Positions 1-8,978 of a stretch of DNA of 64,000 bases are shown piece by piece; within the stretch, counting starts at the first letter, position 1, and each line of letters begins with the position of its first letter. This stretch comes from Gammaproteobacteria bacterium (GTDB lineage: Bacteria > Pseudomonadota > Gammaproteobacteria > Thiohalobacterales > Thiohalobacteraceae): contig JAIOJV010000098.1 in NCBI GenBank assembly GCA_019911805.1, forward strand, positions 30,295 through 94,294, in the 5' to 3' direction. The notes below the pieces were generated by a model. It searched no databases. It saw only the letters and a list, made by a program, of their open reading frames with translations, and had not been told where the DNA came from. The translations under genes were made by a program, and so were the position numbers.

Positions 1-2
1 AA

Positions 3-151
3 TTTAACCACGAAGGACACAAAGGACACGAAGTGCATTACAGAGCAAACATGCGGGCCCTGTTGGCAGAATAGCCATCTCGTGCTGTCCATGGATGCAA
101 GCAGCATTTTCATGATTTCCCTTCGTGTCCTTTGTGTCCTTCGTGGTTAAA
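3..151. repeat. 31-bp perfect inverted repeat upstream of aroA
   Basis: Bases 3-33 and 121-151 are exact reverse complements built from the unit ACGAAGGACAC, separated by about 87 bases. The right arm encodes the first residues of a longer in-frame aroA reading frame, so that N-terminal extension is repeat and not protein. Related CACGAAGGACAC sequence recurs near 6420. It looks like a dispersed intergenic repeat that could form a strong hairpin in RNA; whether it ends or regulates transcription cannot be told. Confidence 0.85.
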
Positions 152-172
152 AATAAACGATCGGTCAGGCCT

Positions 173-1501
173 ATGAACGCAGCTACCAACATTCGTTTCC
201 ATGTCGCGCCCGGCGGCGCGCTCACCGGGCGCATCCGTGTGGCGGGGGACAAGTCCATCTCGCACCGCGCCATCATGCTGGGGGCCCTGGCCGAGGGCAT
301 CACCGAGATCAGCGGGTTTCTCGAGGGCGAGGACAGCCTGGCGACGCTGACGGCGTTTCGTGCCATGGGCGTTACCATCGAAGGACCGTACGACGGGAGC
401 GTGCGCGTTCACGGTGTCGGTCTGCACGGCCTGCGGGCGCCGAGTGAGCCGCTGTATGTCGGTAACTCCGGCACCTCCATGCGTCTGCTCGCCGGGTTGC
501 TGGCGGGGCAGGCCTTCGATTCCGTACTGACCGGCGACGCCTCGCTGTCGCAGCGCCCCATGCGTCGGGTCACCGAGCCGTTGGCGGAGATGGGCGCCCA
601 TATCGAGACCACCGCAGGCGGCACCGCGCCGCTCACCATCCACGGGGGGCAACGCCTGCAGGCGATCCGCTACGCGCTGCCGATGGCCAGCGCGCAGGTG
701 AAGTCCTGTGTGCTGCTGGCCGGTCTGTACGCCCAGGGCCGCACCTGTGTGACGGAGCCCGCACCGACCCGCGACCACACCGAGCGCATGCTCAGGGGCC
801 TGGGCTATCCGGTCGAGGTGCACGGCGCCACCGCCTGCGTGCCGGGCGGCGGCCAGCTCTACGCCGCGCCGATCGACGTGCCGGCGGACATCTCCTCGGC
901 GGCCTTCTTCCTGGTCGGCGCCAGCATCGCACCCGGCTCGGATCTGGTGCTGGAGCATGTCGGCATGAACCCGACCCGCACCGGCGTGATCGACATCCTG
1001 CGCGCCATGGGGGCCGACATCGAGGTGCTGAACGAAGGCGAGGTCGGCGGCGAACTGGTGGCCGATCTGCGCGTGCGCGCCGCCCGTCTGCGCGGCATCG
1101 ACATCCCGCCGGAACTGGTGCCGCTGGCCATCGACGAGTTCCCCGCGCTGTTCGTCGCCGCCGCCTGTGCCACGGGGCGCACCGTGCTGACCGGCGCCGA
1201 GGAACTGCGCGTCAAGGAGTCCGATCGCATCCAGGTGATGGCCGACGGCCTGCAGGTGCTGGGCATCGACGCCCGGCCGACCCCGGACGGCATGATCATC
1301 GAGGGTGGCACCCCGGGGAATACACTGGGACAGGGCCGCATCGACAGCCGCGGTGATCACCGCATCGCCATGTCCTTCGCGATGGCGGCGCTGTGCGCCG
1401 GCGGGCCGATCGACATCGACGACTGCGCCAACGTGAACACCTCCTTCCCGCACTTCGTGGCGCTGGCGCGTGCCACGGGCCTCGACATCCGGCAGGGCTG
1501 A
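173..1501 (+). CDS. aroA: 3-phosphoshikimate 1-carboxyvinyltransferase (EPSP synthase)
   Basis: Sixth step of the shikimate pathway: it joins shikimate 3-phosphate and phosphoenolpyruvate to give EPSP in the cytoplasm. The 442-residue protein shows the family signatures GDKSISHRA near the N-terminus, GNSGTSMRL, QRPMRRV, DEFPALFVAAA and KESDR. The GNSGTS/QRPMRR pattern looks closer to the class II than to the E. coli class I enzymes (inference). The frame is open back to 125, but those codons lie in an inverted repeat, so the ATG at 173 is taken. Its ribosome site is weak (GTCAGG). It is followed 21 bases later by cmk, and aroA-cmk-rpsA is a conserved gammaproteobacterial order. Confidence 0.95.
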   Translation: MNAATNIRFHVAPGGALTGRIRVAGDKSISHRAIMLGALAEGITEISGFLEGEDSLATLTAFRAMGVTIEGPYDGSVRVHGVGLHGLRAPSEPLYVGNSGTSMRLLAGLLAGQAFDSVLTGDASLSQRPMRRVTEPLAEMGAHIETTAGGTAPLTIHGGQRLQAIRYALPMASAQVKSCVLLAGLYAQGRTCVTEPAPTRDHTERMLRGLGYPVEVHGATACVPGGGQLYAAPIDVPADISSAAFFLVGASIAPGSDLVLEHVGMNPTRTGVIDILRAMGADIEVLNEGEVGGELVADLRVRAARLRGIDIPPELVPLAIDEFPALFVAAACATGRTVLTGAEELRVKESDRIQVMADGLQVLGIDARPTPDGMIIEGGTPGNTLGQGRIDSRGDHRIAMSFAMAALCAGGPIDIDDCANVNTSFPHFVALARATGLDIRQG

Positions 1502-1522
1502 CCGGGCGGACCGGAGGATGGC

Positions 1523-2218
1523 ATGACCGAATCCACCTTTGCGGCCGTCCCGGTCATCGCCATCGACGGCCCCAGCGGCTCGGGGAAGGGCACCATCGCC
1601 CAGGCCCTGGCCACGGAACTCGGTTGGCATTTCCTCGACAGCGGCGCCCTCTACCGCATCCTGGCCTTTGCCGCCCAGCAACAGGGGATCGCCCTCGACG
1701 ACGCCGGGCGGCTCGCCGAACTGGGCCTGAATCTACCGGTCTCTTTTTCGACAAATAACTCGAATATTATTTTGAATGATATTGATATCAGTACTGAAAT
1801 AAGGACAGAGTCTGTCGGGAATGCGGCCTCCCAGGTGGCCGTGATTCCAGCGGTTCGCGCGGCCCTGCTGGCGCGTCAGCGTGCCTTCTGCCGCCCACCG
1901 GGCCTGGTCGCGGATGGCCGCGACATGGGCACGGTGGTGTTCCCCGACGCCCCACTCAAGCTGTTCCTCACCGCGAGCGCCGAGGAACGCGCGCGCAGGC
2001 GCTATAAGCAGTTGATAGAGAAAGGGTTGAGTGCTAGTCTTCCCACGCTCGCGGCCGATATCGCCGAGCGTGACCGTCGTGATGCGAACCGGGCGGTGGC
2101 GCCATTGAAACCGGCGGACGATGCCATCGTCATCGATACTTCGACGCTGGATATCGGCGCTACACTGGCCCGCGTGCGTGATCTGGTACGGCACCAGTTG
2201 CCTTGGCATCCGTCTTAA
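1523..2218 (+). CDS. cmk: Cytidylate kinase
   Basis: Phosphorylates CMP and dCMP to the diphosphates using ATP. The 231-residue protein begins with the P-loop GPSGSGKGT (about residues 14-22) and contains the CMP-binding segment [11 protein letters not shown] and the [13 protein letters not shown] motif, all typical of bacterial Cmk at normal length. A GGAGG-like site (CGGAGGATGGC) precedes the ATG. Bases 1741-1800 are only 25% GC (15 of 60) while the rest of the gene is GC-rich. That patch covers the variable stretch before IRTE and keeps the frame. The gene lies between aroA and rpsA. Confidence 0.95.
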   Translation: MTESTFAAVPVIAIDGPSGSGKGTIAQALATELGWHFLDSGALYRILAFAAQQQGIALDDAGRLAELGLNLPVSFSTNNSNIILNDIDISTEIRTESVGNAASQVAVIPAVRAALLARQRAFCRPPGLVADGRDMGTVVFPDAPLKLFLTASAEERARRRYKQLIEKGLSASLPTLAADIAERDRRDANRAVAPLKPADDAIVIDTSTLDIGATLARVRDLVRHQLPWHPS

Positions 2219-2379
2219 ACGGTCAGTGTAACGATCCATTGCAGGTCCGTGTCGAGTTTGTAGTTTTGTTCAGGTGCCCGGAGGAATGATACTCGGGCGT
2301 TGTCATTAACCAACCCGCTGCCTTCGGGTGGCCCAACAACGGAACCGCGACTATCCGGCGGTTCAAGGAAACGTGTTTC

Positions 2380-4056
2380 ATGAGCGAAAGTTTTGCAGAA
2401 CTGTTTGAACAGAGCATTGCCAATCAGCAAATGCGCCCCGGTGCGATTGTCACCGGCACCGTCATCGACATCCGCTCGGATGTGGTGGTGGTCAACGCCG
2501 GACTGAAGTCGGAAGGGGTGATCCCGATCGAACAGTTCCGTAACGAACAGGGCGAACTCGAGGTCCATGTGGGCGACAGTGTCGAAGTCGCACTGGACGC
2601 GATGGAGGACGGCTTTGGCGAGACGCGCCTGTCGCGCGAAAAGGCCAAGCGTGCGCGCGCCTGGATCGTGCTCGAAAAGGCCTTCGAGGATGGCGAGACC
2701 GTGACCGGCATGATCAGCGGCAAGGTCAAGGGTGGCTTCACCGTCGACATCAGCGATATCCGTGCGTTCCTGCCCGGTTCCCTGGTGGACGTGCGCCCGG
2801 TACGCGATACCGCCTATCTGGAAGGCAAGGAACTCGAATTCAAGGTCATCAAACTCGACCAGAAGCGCAACAACGTGGTCGTGTCGCGCCGCGCCGTCGT
2901 CGAATCCGAATACAGCGCCGAACGCGAGGCCCTGCTGAAGAACCTGCAGGAAGGCATGATCATCAAGGGTGTAGTCAAGAACCTCACCGACTACGGTGTG
3001 TTCGTCGACCTGGGTGGTATCGATGGCCTGCTGCATATCACCGACATGGCCTGGAAGCGCGTCAAACATCCTTCCGAGATCGTCAACGTCGGTGACGAGA
3101 TCGACGTCAAGGTGCTGAAGTTCGACCGTGAGCGCAACCGCGTCTCCCTGGGCCTGAAGCAACTGGGTCAGGATCCGTGGGCGGATCTGGCGCGCCGCTA
3201 TCCGGAACACACCCGCCTGTTCGGCAAGGTCACCAACATCGCCGACTACGGCTGCTTCGTCGAGATCGAAGAGGGTGTCGAGGGTCTGGTACACGTCTCC
3301 GAGATGGATTGGACCAACAAGAACGTCAATCCGGCTAAGATGGTGCATATCGGCGAGGAGATCGAGGTGATGGTGCTCGACATCGACGAGGAGCGTCGCC
3401 GCATCTCGCTCGGCATGAAGCAGTGCCACTCCAATCCCTGGGACGAGTTCGGTGCGACCCACAACAAGAACGACCGCGTCTCGGGCGTCATCAAGTCCAT
3501 TACCGACTTCGGCATCTTCATCGGCCTGGACGGCGGTATCGATGGCCTGGTGCACCTGTCCGACATCTCCTGGAACCTGCCGGGCGAAGAGGCGGTGCGC
3601 AATTTCAAGAAGGGCGACGAGGTCGAGGCCGTGGTGCTGGCAGTCGATCCGGAGCGCGAGCGCATCTCCCTCGGTATCAAGCAGATGGATCGCGATCCGT
3701 TCTCCAACTTCGTCGGTGAGCACGCCAAGGGCAGCATCGTGAAGGGCACGGTCCGCGAAGTGGATGCCAAGGCAGCGGTGATCGATCTGGGCGATGGCGT
3801 CGAAGGCACCTTGCGCGCCTCCGAGCTGGCCCGCGACCGCATCGAAGACGCCCGCAGCGTCCTCAAGCCGGGCGACGAGGTCGAGGCCAAGTTCATGGGC
3901 GTGGATCGCAAGACCCGTACCATCAGCCTGTCCATCAAGGCTAAAGATAGCGATGAGGAAGCCGAAGCGGTACAGGACTACTCACGCTCTTCGGGTGGGA
4001 CGACCACGAGCTTTGGCGACCTGCTCAAGGAGAAGATGGAAGGCAAGGATAGCTGA
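2380..4056 (+). CDS. rpsA: 30S ribosomal protein S1
   Basis: Binds mRNA at the ribosome and helps initiation on structured leaders. The 558-residue length and six consecutive S1/OB-fold domains match the E. coli protein. Repeated cores of the type [20 protein letters not shown] and [21 protein letters not shown] are visible in domains 3-5, each ending in an RISLG-like strand. The N-terminal [12 protein letters not shown] is the conserved ribosome (S2) docking segment. A 160-base leader separates it from cmk; in E. coli the leader mediates autoregulation, but I did not verify equivalent structure here. Confidence 0.97.
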   Translation: MSESFAELFEQSIANQQMRPGAIVTGTVIDIRSDVVVVNAGLKSEGVIPIEQFRNEQGELEVHVGDSVEVALDAMEDGFGETRLSREKAKRARAWIVLEKAFEDGETVTGMISGKVKGGFTVDISDIRAFLPGSLVDVRPVRDTAYLEGKELEFKVIKLDQKRNNVVVSRRAVVESEYSAEREALLKNLQEGMIIKGVVKNLTDYGVFVDLGGIDGLLHITDMAWKRVKHPSEIVNVGDEIDVKVLKFDRERNRVSLGLKQLGQDPWADLARRYPEHTRLFGKVTNIADYGCFVEIEEGVEGLVHVSEMDWTNKNVNPAKMVHIGEEIEVMVLDIDEERRRISLGMKQCHSNPWDEFGATHNKNDRVSGVIKSITDFGIFIGLDGGIDGLVHLSDISWNLPGEEAVRNFKKGDEVEAVVLAVDPERERISLGIKQMDRDPFSNFVGEHAKGSIVKGTVREVDAKAAVIDLGDGVEGTLRASELARDRIEDARSVLKPGDEVEAKFMGVDRKTRTISLSIKAKDSDEEAEAVQDYSRSSGGTTTSFGDLLKEKMEGKDS

Positions 4057-4107
4057 GTCCATTGGGCTGGGGGTCCCCGTCTATTCGTTTATCGTGTTGT
4101 TCGGTCA

Positions 4108-4132
4108 GGGAGGCCATGGTCCATGGCCTCCC
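4108..4132. promoter_or_regulatory. Perfect 25-base palindrome between rpsA and ihfB
   Basis: GGGAGGCCATGG, one T, then CCATGGCCTCCC forms a perfect palindrome 51 bases after the rpsA stop. As RNA it would be a stem of about 11 pairs. No T-run follows, so it is not a classical intrinsic terminator. It is followed by two direct TGATCA copies (4138-4143 and 4145-4150) and then the ihfB ribosome site. It could be an mRNA-stabilising hairpin, a weak terminator or a protein-binding site. Confidence 0.55.
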
Positions 4133-4161
4133 GGCTCTGATCACTGATCAGGAAGAAGATA

Positions 4162-4470
4162 ATGACAAAGTCTGAACTGATTGAAATTATCGCCAGCAAG
4201 AACAGCCATCTGAACTACAAGGACGTCGAACTCGCCGTCAAGAGCTTGCTCGAGCAGATGAGCCAGTCGCTCTCGACCGGCAACCGCATCGAGATCCGCG
4301 GTTTCGGCAGCTTCTCACTGCACTACCGTCCGCCGCGCGTCGGCCGCAACCCCAAGACCGGCGAGGCCGTGGCGTTGTCCGCGAAATACGTCCCGCATTT
4401 CAAGCCGGGCAAGGAACTGCGTGAACGGGTCAACGCGGGACGCGACATCGAGATCAAACAGGAGACCTGA
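4162..4470 (+). CDS. ihfB: Integration host factor subunit beta
   Basis: Nucleoid DNA-bending protein that pairs with IhfA to bend DNA sharply at specific sites during recombination, replication and transcription. The 102-residue protein has the HU/IHF fold signature, with [12 protein letters not shown] followed by the minor-groove arm GRNPKTGE near residue 66. MTKSELIE at the start is typical of IHF beta. A strong ribosome site (AGGAAGAAG) precedes the ATG. Position after rpsA is the standard gammaproteobacterial order. Confidence 0.96.
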   Translation: MTKSELIEIIASKNSHLNYKDVELAVKSLLEQMSQSLSTGNRIEIRGFGSFSLHYRPPRVGRNPKTGEAVALSAKYVPHFKPGKELRERVNAGRDIEIKQET

Positions 4471-4847
4471 GCCCCAGTCCCGGGTGACGCACGGTCAGGC
4501 TCGGGGCCGGCTGCGCAGGCGATCCGACAACATCGGACAGTCTGCATCCCACCTCTTTACTCTGGAGGCACCGGGCGGTATACCCCGGACCTGGCCTCGC
4601 CGCGGTGGTGCTGCCCCGGCCTGCCGGCAGGATTGATTCCCGTGGATTCCCCAGCCGACGCGCTTCCGGTATCGTCGGTGTCTTCCGCGGCCCACTTTGG
4701 ACCTGAAAACGTACTTCAGCCACGGAAGCACACGGAACGACACGGACAAGATCCTCACGTTTCGTGGCTAAAAAGTCCTGGACCGTGTTGCTCTTTGGCA
4801 AGTGCGGTTTTTGGGTTTACTTCAACGCGCAGATCGTGGAGGAGACC
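4471..4847. repeat. Gene-free spacer with a CACGGAA-type repeat at 4718-4774
   Basis: No gene is supported between ihfB and lapA. Bases 4718-4774 carry one copy of the dispersed element AGCCACGGAAGCACACGGAA... closed by an inverted TTCGTGGCT arm. The same family recurs near 44.6, 55.6, 55.9, 58.5, 59.4 and 59.7 kb. The frame of lapA is open through the end of this repeat, but that upstream part is not coding. I see nothing else recognisable. Confidence 0.7.
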
Positions 4848-5141
4848 ATGCCCCGTCTGTTGGCCTATGTGGTATTGGCGGCGCTCGTCCTGCTCGGACT
4901 CGCGTTTGCGGTCGTCAACGCCAAACCCGTCGAACTGAATTACTTTCTGGGCACGCGCGAGGTGCCGCTGGCCCTGACGCTGGTGCTCACGTTGGCCGGC
5001 GGCGCCCTTGCCGGCGTGTTGTTCTCGCTGGGCCTGGTGATCCGCCTCAAGCGTGAAACCCAACGGCTGCGGCGCCAGGTCAGGCTGGCGGAGCAGGAAG
5101 TCACCAACCTGCGCAGTATCCCCCTCAAAGATACGCACTGA
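4848..5141 (+). CDS. lapA: LapA-type inner-membrane protein (DUF1049)
   Basis: Small membrane partner of LapB in control of lipopolysaccharide synthesis. In E. coli the LapA/LapB pair regulates FtsH-dependent turnover of LpxC. The 97-residue protein has two hydrophobic helices (about residues 4-22 and 38-62) around the LNYFLGTREVPLAL segment that is characteristic of the family, and a charged, coiled-coil-like C-terminus. The start is fixed by GGAGGAG at 4838-4844, which rules out the longer open frame into the upstream repeat. It is two bases ahead of lapB, so the two are surely co-transcribed. Confidence 0.88.
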   Translation: MPRLLAYVVLAALVLLGLAFAVVNAKPVELNYFLGTREVPLALTLVLTLAGGALAGVLFSLGLVIRLKRETQRLRRQVRLAEQEVTNLRSIPLKDTH

Positions 5142-5143
5142 TC

Positions 5144-6310
5144 ATGTTGGAGCTTCTATGGTTGCTCCTCCCCGTGGCGGCCGCATCCGGCTGGATCATG
5201 GCGAAGCGATCGGGGCACAATACGCGCCGGCCGGCGTCGCGTGAATTCAGCGCGCGCTATTTTCAGGGCCTCAACTTCCTGCTGAATGAACAGCCGGACA
5301 AGGCCATCGAGGTCTTCGTGCGCATGGTCGAGATCGACCGTGATACGGCCGAGACGCACCTGGCGCTGGGCAACCTGTTCCGCCGCCGCGGCGAGGTCGA
5401 CCGCGCCATCCGCATCCATCAGAACCTGATTGCACGCCCTACGCTCAGCAAGGAGCAGCGCAGCGCCGCACTGCTCGAACTCGGCCAGGACTACATGCGT
5501 GCCGGCTGGCTGGACCGCGCCGAAAGCCTGTTCGAGGAACTTCTCGAGGGCAATGCCCATCGCCTGCCGGCGCTGCGCCATCTGCTCGACATCTATCAGC
5601 AGGAGAAGGAGTGGGACAAGGCCATCGAGGTCGCCCGGCGCCTGGACAGCGAGGGCAGCCAGGCGATGAAGCCTGTCATCGCCCAGTTCCACTGTGAGCT
5701 GGCCGAGCGGGCGCTGAAGCAGGGTGATGAGGCTCAGGCGGGGCAGCTGATCAAGCGCGCGCTGGGTTTCGATCGACGCTGTGTGCGCGCCAGCATCCTG
5801 CAGGGCCGCATGGCCATGCGCGCCGGCAACGGCAAGGCGGCCCTGAAGTCATTCCGCGAGGTCGCCGACCAGGACATCGAATTTTTGCCGGAGGTGCTGG
5901 AGCCGATGCACCAGTGCCACGAGCAGCTGAACACCACGACTGAATTCGCCGACTATCTGCACACGGTCATCGAGCACTACGACGGTGTCTCACCGATGCT
6001 GATGCTGACCGAGCTGCTGCTGGAATCCCGTGGCGAGACCGTGGCGACGGAGTTCCTGACGGAGCAGGTGCGCAAGCGGCCATCGGTGCGCGGCCTCGGC
6101 CGGCTGATCGACCTGGATCTCGCCGCGGCCTCGGGCAAGAGTAAAGATGACCTGCTCATCCTGCGCGCGCTGGTCACGCAGCTGCTGCAGGGCAAGCCCG
6201 TGTACCGCTGCATCCACTGTGGCTTCGACGGCAAATCCCTGCATTGGCAATGCCCGACCTGTAAGGAATGGAACACCGTCAAACCCATCCACGGTGTCGA
6301 GGGTGAATGA
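5144..6310 (+). CDS. lapB: Lipopolysaccharide assembly protein LapB (TPR, rubredoxin-like)
   Basis: Inner-membrane-anchored adaptor that in E. coli couples LPS synthesis to demand by presenting LpxC to FtsH. The 388-residue protein starts with one membrane helix (about residues 2-20). Degenerate tetratricopeptide repeats follow from about residue 35 to 320, and a C-terminal metal-binding knuckle has two CxxC pairs (CIHC and CPTC). This architecture and length match LapB/YciM. It follows lapA directly and lies upstream of pyrF, as in E. coli. Confidence 0.95.
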   Translation: MLELLWLLLPVAAASGWIMAKRSGHNTRRPASREFSARYFQGLNFLLNEQPDKAIEVFVRMVEIDRDTAETHLALGNLFRRRGEVDRAIRIHQNLIARPTLSKEQRSAALLELGQDYMRAGWLDRAESLFEELLEGNAHRLPALRHLLDIYQQEKEWDKAIEVARRLDSEGSQAMKPVIAQFHCELAERALKQGDEAQAGQLIKRALGFDRRCVRASILQGRMAMRAGNGKAALKSFREVADQDIEFLPEVLEPMHQCHEQLNTTTEFADYLHTVIEHYDGVSPMLMLTELLLESRGETVATEFLTEQVRKRPSVRGLGRLIDLDLAAASGKSKDDLLILRALVTQLLQGKPVYRCIHCGFDGKSLHWQCPTCKEWNTVKPIHGVEGE

Positions 6311-6623
6311 GCGAGGCATTGGCAACGGAAACCACGGCACCAGCCGACGCCACAATGCCCCCGTAGGGTGCGTCGAGGCGCAGCCTGACGCGCCATAGAG
6401 GCTTGAAAGGCGTTTTCACCACGAAGGACACGAAGGGACGCGAAGGACCTCCAAAAATGTAGCATCGTGAACGCCTTCTCTTCTCCTGGGGGAGAGAAGG
6501 CGGCTTGCGACATTTGCCTGGGGTTTTCTTCGCGCGCCTTCGCGACCATTGCGGTTAAAGGTACGTAAAGTGCACTAGCAAGGTTTTATTGATTGGAATT
6601 GCGCAGCACGAGGCGAACGACTC
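6311..6623. repeat. Repeat-bearing spacer between lapB and pyrF
   Basis: The spacer holds a GTAGGGTGCGTC...GACGCGCC palindrome (6363-6394) and a CACGAAGGACACGAAGG repeat (about 6420-6450). A separate 10-pair hairpin follows, CGCCTTCTCT/AGAGAAGGCG at 6472-6481 and 6493-6502 with an 11-base loop. The hairpin has no T-run after it. These are fragments of the two repeat families found elsewhere in the window. No gene is seen. Confidence 0.7.
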
Positions 6624-7352
6624 ATGACAACCTCCAACCCCCCCGATCCCCGCATCATCGTCGCACTCGACTACGCCAACGCCGCCGATGCACTCGCCCT
6701 CGTCGACCGGCTCGCACCGGCGCTGTGCCGGCTCAAGGTCGGCAAGGAGCTGTTCACGCGCAGCGGGCCCGAACTCGTGCGCACGTTGGTCGGGCGCGGC
6801 TTCGATGTCTTCCTCGATCTCAAATTCCACGACATCCCCAACACCGTCGCACAGGCCTGCCGGGCGGCGGCCGAACTCGGCGTGTGGATGGTCAACGTGC
6901 ATGCCCAGGGCGGGCGCCGGATGATGACCGCGGCGCGCGAGGCGCTGGACGATGCCGGCGGGCGCCGGCCGTTGCTGATCGCGGTGACCCTCCTCACCAG
7001 CCTGGGCGCGGACGACCTCGCCGAGGTCGGCCTGACCGGGTCGCCCGCGGACAACGTCCTGCGCCTGGCGACCCTGGCGCACGCCAGCGGCCTGGACGGT
7101 GTGGTCTGTTCGCCGCAGGAGGCGGCGGCGCTGGCCGGCAGTCTTGGCCCCGCGTTCCGGCTGGTGACGCCCGGCGTACGCCCGGCCGGCGCGTCCACCG
7201 ATGACCAGCAGCGGGTCATGACCCCCGGCCAGGCCATGGCCGCCGGCGCCCACTATCTGGTGATCGGCCGGCCCATCACCCAGGCATCCGACCCGATCGC
7301 CGCCCTGCGCGCCATCGCTGGCGAAATCAGCGAATTGACCGGCAGCGCGTAG
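6624..7352 (+). CDS. pyrF: Orotidine 5'-phosphate decarboxylase
   Basis: Last step of de novo UMP synthesis: decarboxylation of OMP. The 242-residue TIM-barrel protein has the catalytic loop [11 protein letters not shown] (about residues 62-72) with the Asp-Lys-Asp array. It also has the phosphate-binding TPGVRPAG and VIGRPIT motifs near the C-terminus. Length is typical. The lapB-pyrF neighbourhood is conserved in gammaproteobacteria, although here repeats have expanded the gap. Confidence 0.96.
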   Translation: MTTSNPPDPRIIVALDYANAADALALVDRLAPALCRLKVGKELFTRSGPELVRTLVGRGFDVFLDLKFHDIPNTVAQACRAAAELGVWMVNVHAQGGRRMMTAAREALDDAGGRRPLLIAVTLLTSLGADDLAEVGLTGSPADNVLRLATLAHASGLDGVVCSPQEAAALAGSLGPAFRLVTPGVRPAGASTDDQQRVMTPGQAMAAGAHYLVIGRPITQASDPIAALRAIAGEISELTGSA

Positions 7353-7425
7353 CTGCTACTCTAATCGCGGCGCCTGCAAGGAATGGCGGGCGCCGTCCCA
7401 TCCAACCAAAGACAAGGAGGTCATC

Positions 7426-7713
7426 ATGATCCGTACATCCCTGCGGGCTTTCATCGCACTGTGTCTGTTCCTGCCCTGGCTGGCATTCGCCGGCCCGGTC
7501 GACGTCAATACGGCGTCCGCCGACCAGCTGGCGGAGGCACTGAACGGTGTCGGCCCGAGCAAGGCCGCTGCCATCGTCGCCCACCGTGCCCAGCACGGGC
7601 CCTACCGCAGCCATCAGGATCTGGCTCGCGTCAAGGGCATCGGCGAGAACCTGGTCCAGAAGAATCAGGCCCTGATCCGCTTCGGCGAGGCCGAGCCGGC
7701 TACCAAGAAGTAG
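7426..7713 (+). CDS. ComEA-like secreted helix-hairpin-helix protein
   Basis: A 95-residue protein with a signal peptide (MIRTSLRAFIALCLFLPWLA, cleavage expected near AFA-GP). One ComEA-type double helix-hairpin-helix domain follows (VDVNTASADQLAEALNGVGPSKAAAIV ... VKGIGENLVQKN). Such proteins bind double-stranded DNA in the periplasm, and in competent bacteria they help pull transforming DNA inward. Many gammaproteobacteria carry this short form without other competence genes nearby. AAGGAGG at about 7414 is a strong ribosome site. A terminator follows. The 3' end and terminator are duplicated in decayed form at 9998-10193. Confidence 0.88.
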   Translation: MIRTSLRAFIALCLFLPWLAFAGPVDVNTASADQLAEALNGVGPSKAAAIVAHRAQHGPYRSHQDLARVKGIGENLVQKNQALIRFGEAEPATKK

Positions 7714-7733
7714 CGACACCCCGTGCGTCACAC

Positions 7734-7763
7734 GGCGGCCCGACCTCTTCGGGCCGCCTTTTC
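7734..7763 (+). terminator. Rho-independent terminator after the comEA-like gene
   Basis: GGCGGCCCGA (7734-7743) pairs with TCGGGCCGCC (7749-7758) over a 5-base loop and is followed by TTTTCTCT. A standard intrinsic terminator 20 bases after the stop codon. Confidence 0.85.
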
Positions 7764-7778
7764 TCTCAGAGCGTACGT

Positions 7779-7806
7779 GTAGGGTGCGTCGGCGCAGCGA
7801 CGCACC
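7779..7806. repeat. GTAGGGTGCGTC palindromic repeat
   Basis: GTAGGGTGCGTCGGCGCAGCGACGCACC is an imperfect palindrome. Copies or close variants lie at 6363, 10147, 44668, 44710, 47635, 55717 and 59520, always between genes. It is a REP-like dispersed element. Confidence 0.8.
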
Positions 7807-7983
7807 ACCAAAGACCAATAGTCACGGACAGAATAAGGCCGCTTTGCTGTAATGCTTCGGCCCAGGCTGCGTGACGGTCCCTATCTGCCCCTTCCAGAGA
7901 CACCAAACCCAGGTTGACATCCGCGCAACGCCGGCACCGCGCAGTAGCGCAGGTTCAATCCATCGCTTATAGTTTCGCCCGAT

Positions 7984-8973
7984 ATGCCCACGCCCGTACT
8001 CATCTGCGACGATTCAAGTTTTGCCCAAAAACAAATGGCGCGCGCGCTACCGGACGATTGGGATGTCACTCTGTCCTTTGCGGCCAATGGCGCGGAGGGG
8101 CTCGACGCACTCCGGGCCGGCAAGGGCGATATCCTGTTTCTAGACCTCAACATGCCGGTACTGGATGGTTACCAGGTCCTGGAAACCATCCGCCGCGAAG
8201 ACCTCAATACCATGGTCATTGTCGTGTCCGGCGATATCCAACCCGAGGCGCGTACCCGCGTGCTGGCGCTGGGCGCCTTGGATTTCATCAAGAAACCGAT
8301 CGACGCCGACAAGATCGGCGAAATACTCGACAAGTACGGTATTCGCGGTGCACCCGGACAAACCCAGCCCGACATTGACTTCAAAGTTGATGCCTTGGAC
8401 CGTGTCCAGGAAATTGCCAATGTCGCCATGGGCCGCGCCGGAGATTTGCTGGCACGCTTATTGGGCGCCTTCGTCAAACTGCCCGGGCTCAAGGTGCGCA
8501 TGATCGAAGGCAGCGATCTGCACATGACACTCTCAGCCATTGAGGCCAGTACCACCATTTCAGCTGTCTGCCAGGGCTTTATTGGCGCCGGTATTGCGGG
8601 CGAGGCCATGCTGACCTTCACCGAATCCAGCTTCGCCGATATCGCCACGTTGATGCACCATGAGGGCGAGATCGACGACAATGCGGAACTCGAACTATTG
8701 ATGGATATCTCCAATATTCTGATCGGTGCCTGTCTGAAGGGCATCGCGGATCAATTGGATATCAGTTTCAGCCAGGGCCATCCGATCATACTGGGGCGGC
8801 ACGTCAATATCTCCGAGTTACTGGATCATGATACCTCGCGCTGGAACCGCACTCTGGCTATCGAAATCGAGTACCGTATCGAAAATTGCAACATCGATTG
8901 CGATCTCATGCTGCTGTTCAGCGAAGACTCTCTGGACGCACTGCATGAACGCACCTCCTTTTTGGACTTTTGA
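7984..8973 (+). CDS. Response regulator with CheC-like phosphatase domain
   Basis: The 329-residue protein starts with a CheY-like receiver (residues 1-120). It has the acidic pair D9/D10, phospho-acceptor D54 (FLDLNMP) and the conserved Lys in FIKKPI. After a linker, residues about 135-325 form a CheC/CheX-type domain. The helix DRVQEIAN fits the CheC signature D-x3-E-x2-N, and a second half-site LLMDISN has Asp in place of Glu. CheC family proteins dephosphorylate CheY-P, so the fusion may hydrolyse its own or another receiver's phosphate. The next gene is a diguanylate cyclase that starts within a few bases of its stop, so the pair probably links phosphorelay to c-di-GMP. No kinase is nearby. 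Confidence 0.87.
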   Translation: MPTPVLICDDSSFAQKQMARALPDDWDVTLSFAANGAEGLDALRAGKGDILFLDLNMPVLDGYQVLETIRREDLNTMVIVVSGDIQPEARTRVLALGALDFIKKPIDADKIGEILDKYGIRGAPGQTQPDIDFKVDALDRVQEIANVAMGRAGDLLARLLGAFVKLPGLKVRMIEGSDLHMTLSAIEASTTISAVCQGFIGAGIAGEAMLTFTESSFADIATLMHHEGEIDDNAELELLMDISNILIGACLKGIADQLDISFSQGHPIILGRHVNISELLDHDTSRWNRTLAIEIEYRIENCNIDCDLMLLFSEDSLDALHERTSFLDF

Positions 8974-8978
8974 CCACC

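Noticed and set aside
110..1681. Long minus-strand frame of 523 codons opposite aroA and cmk
   Set aside because: It is the antisense shadow of two certain genes, with low-complexity Gly/His/Arg-rich sequence typical of GC-rich third-position effects.
2215..3723. Long minus-strand frame of 502 codons opposite rpsA
   Set aside because: Antisense of six S1 domains; no motif and no ribosome site.
4764..4847. Longer start for lapA
   Set aside because: The extra residues are encoded by a repeat, and the internal ATG has a near-perfect ribosome site.
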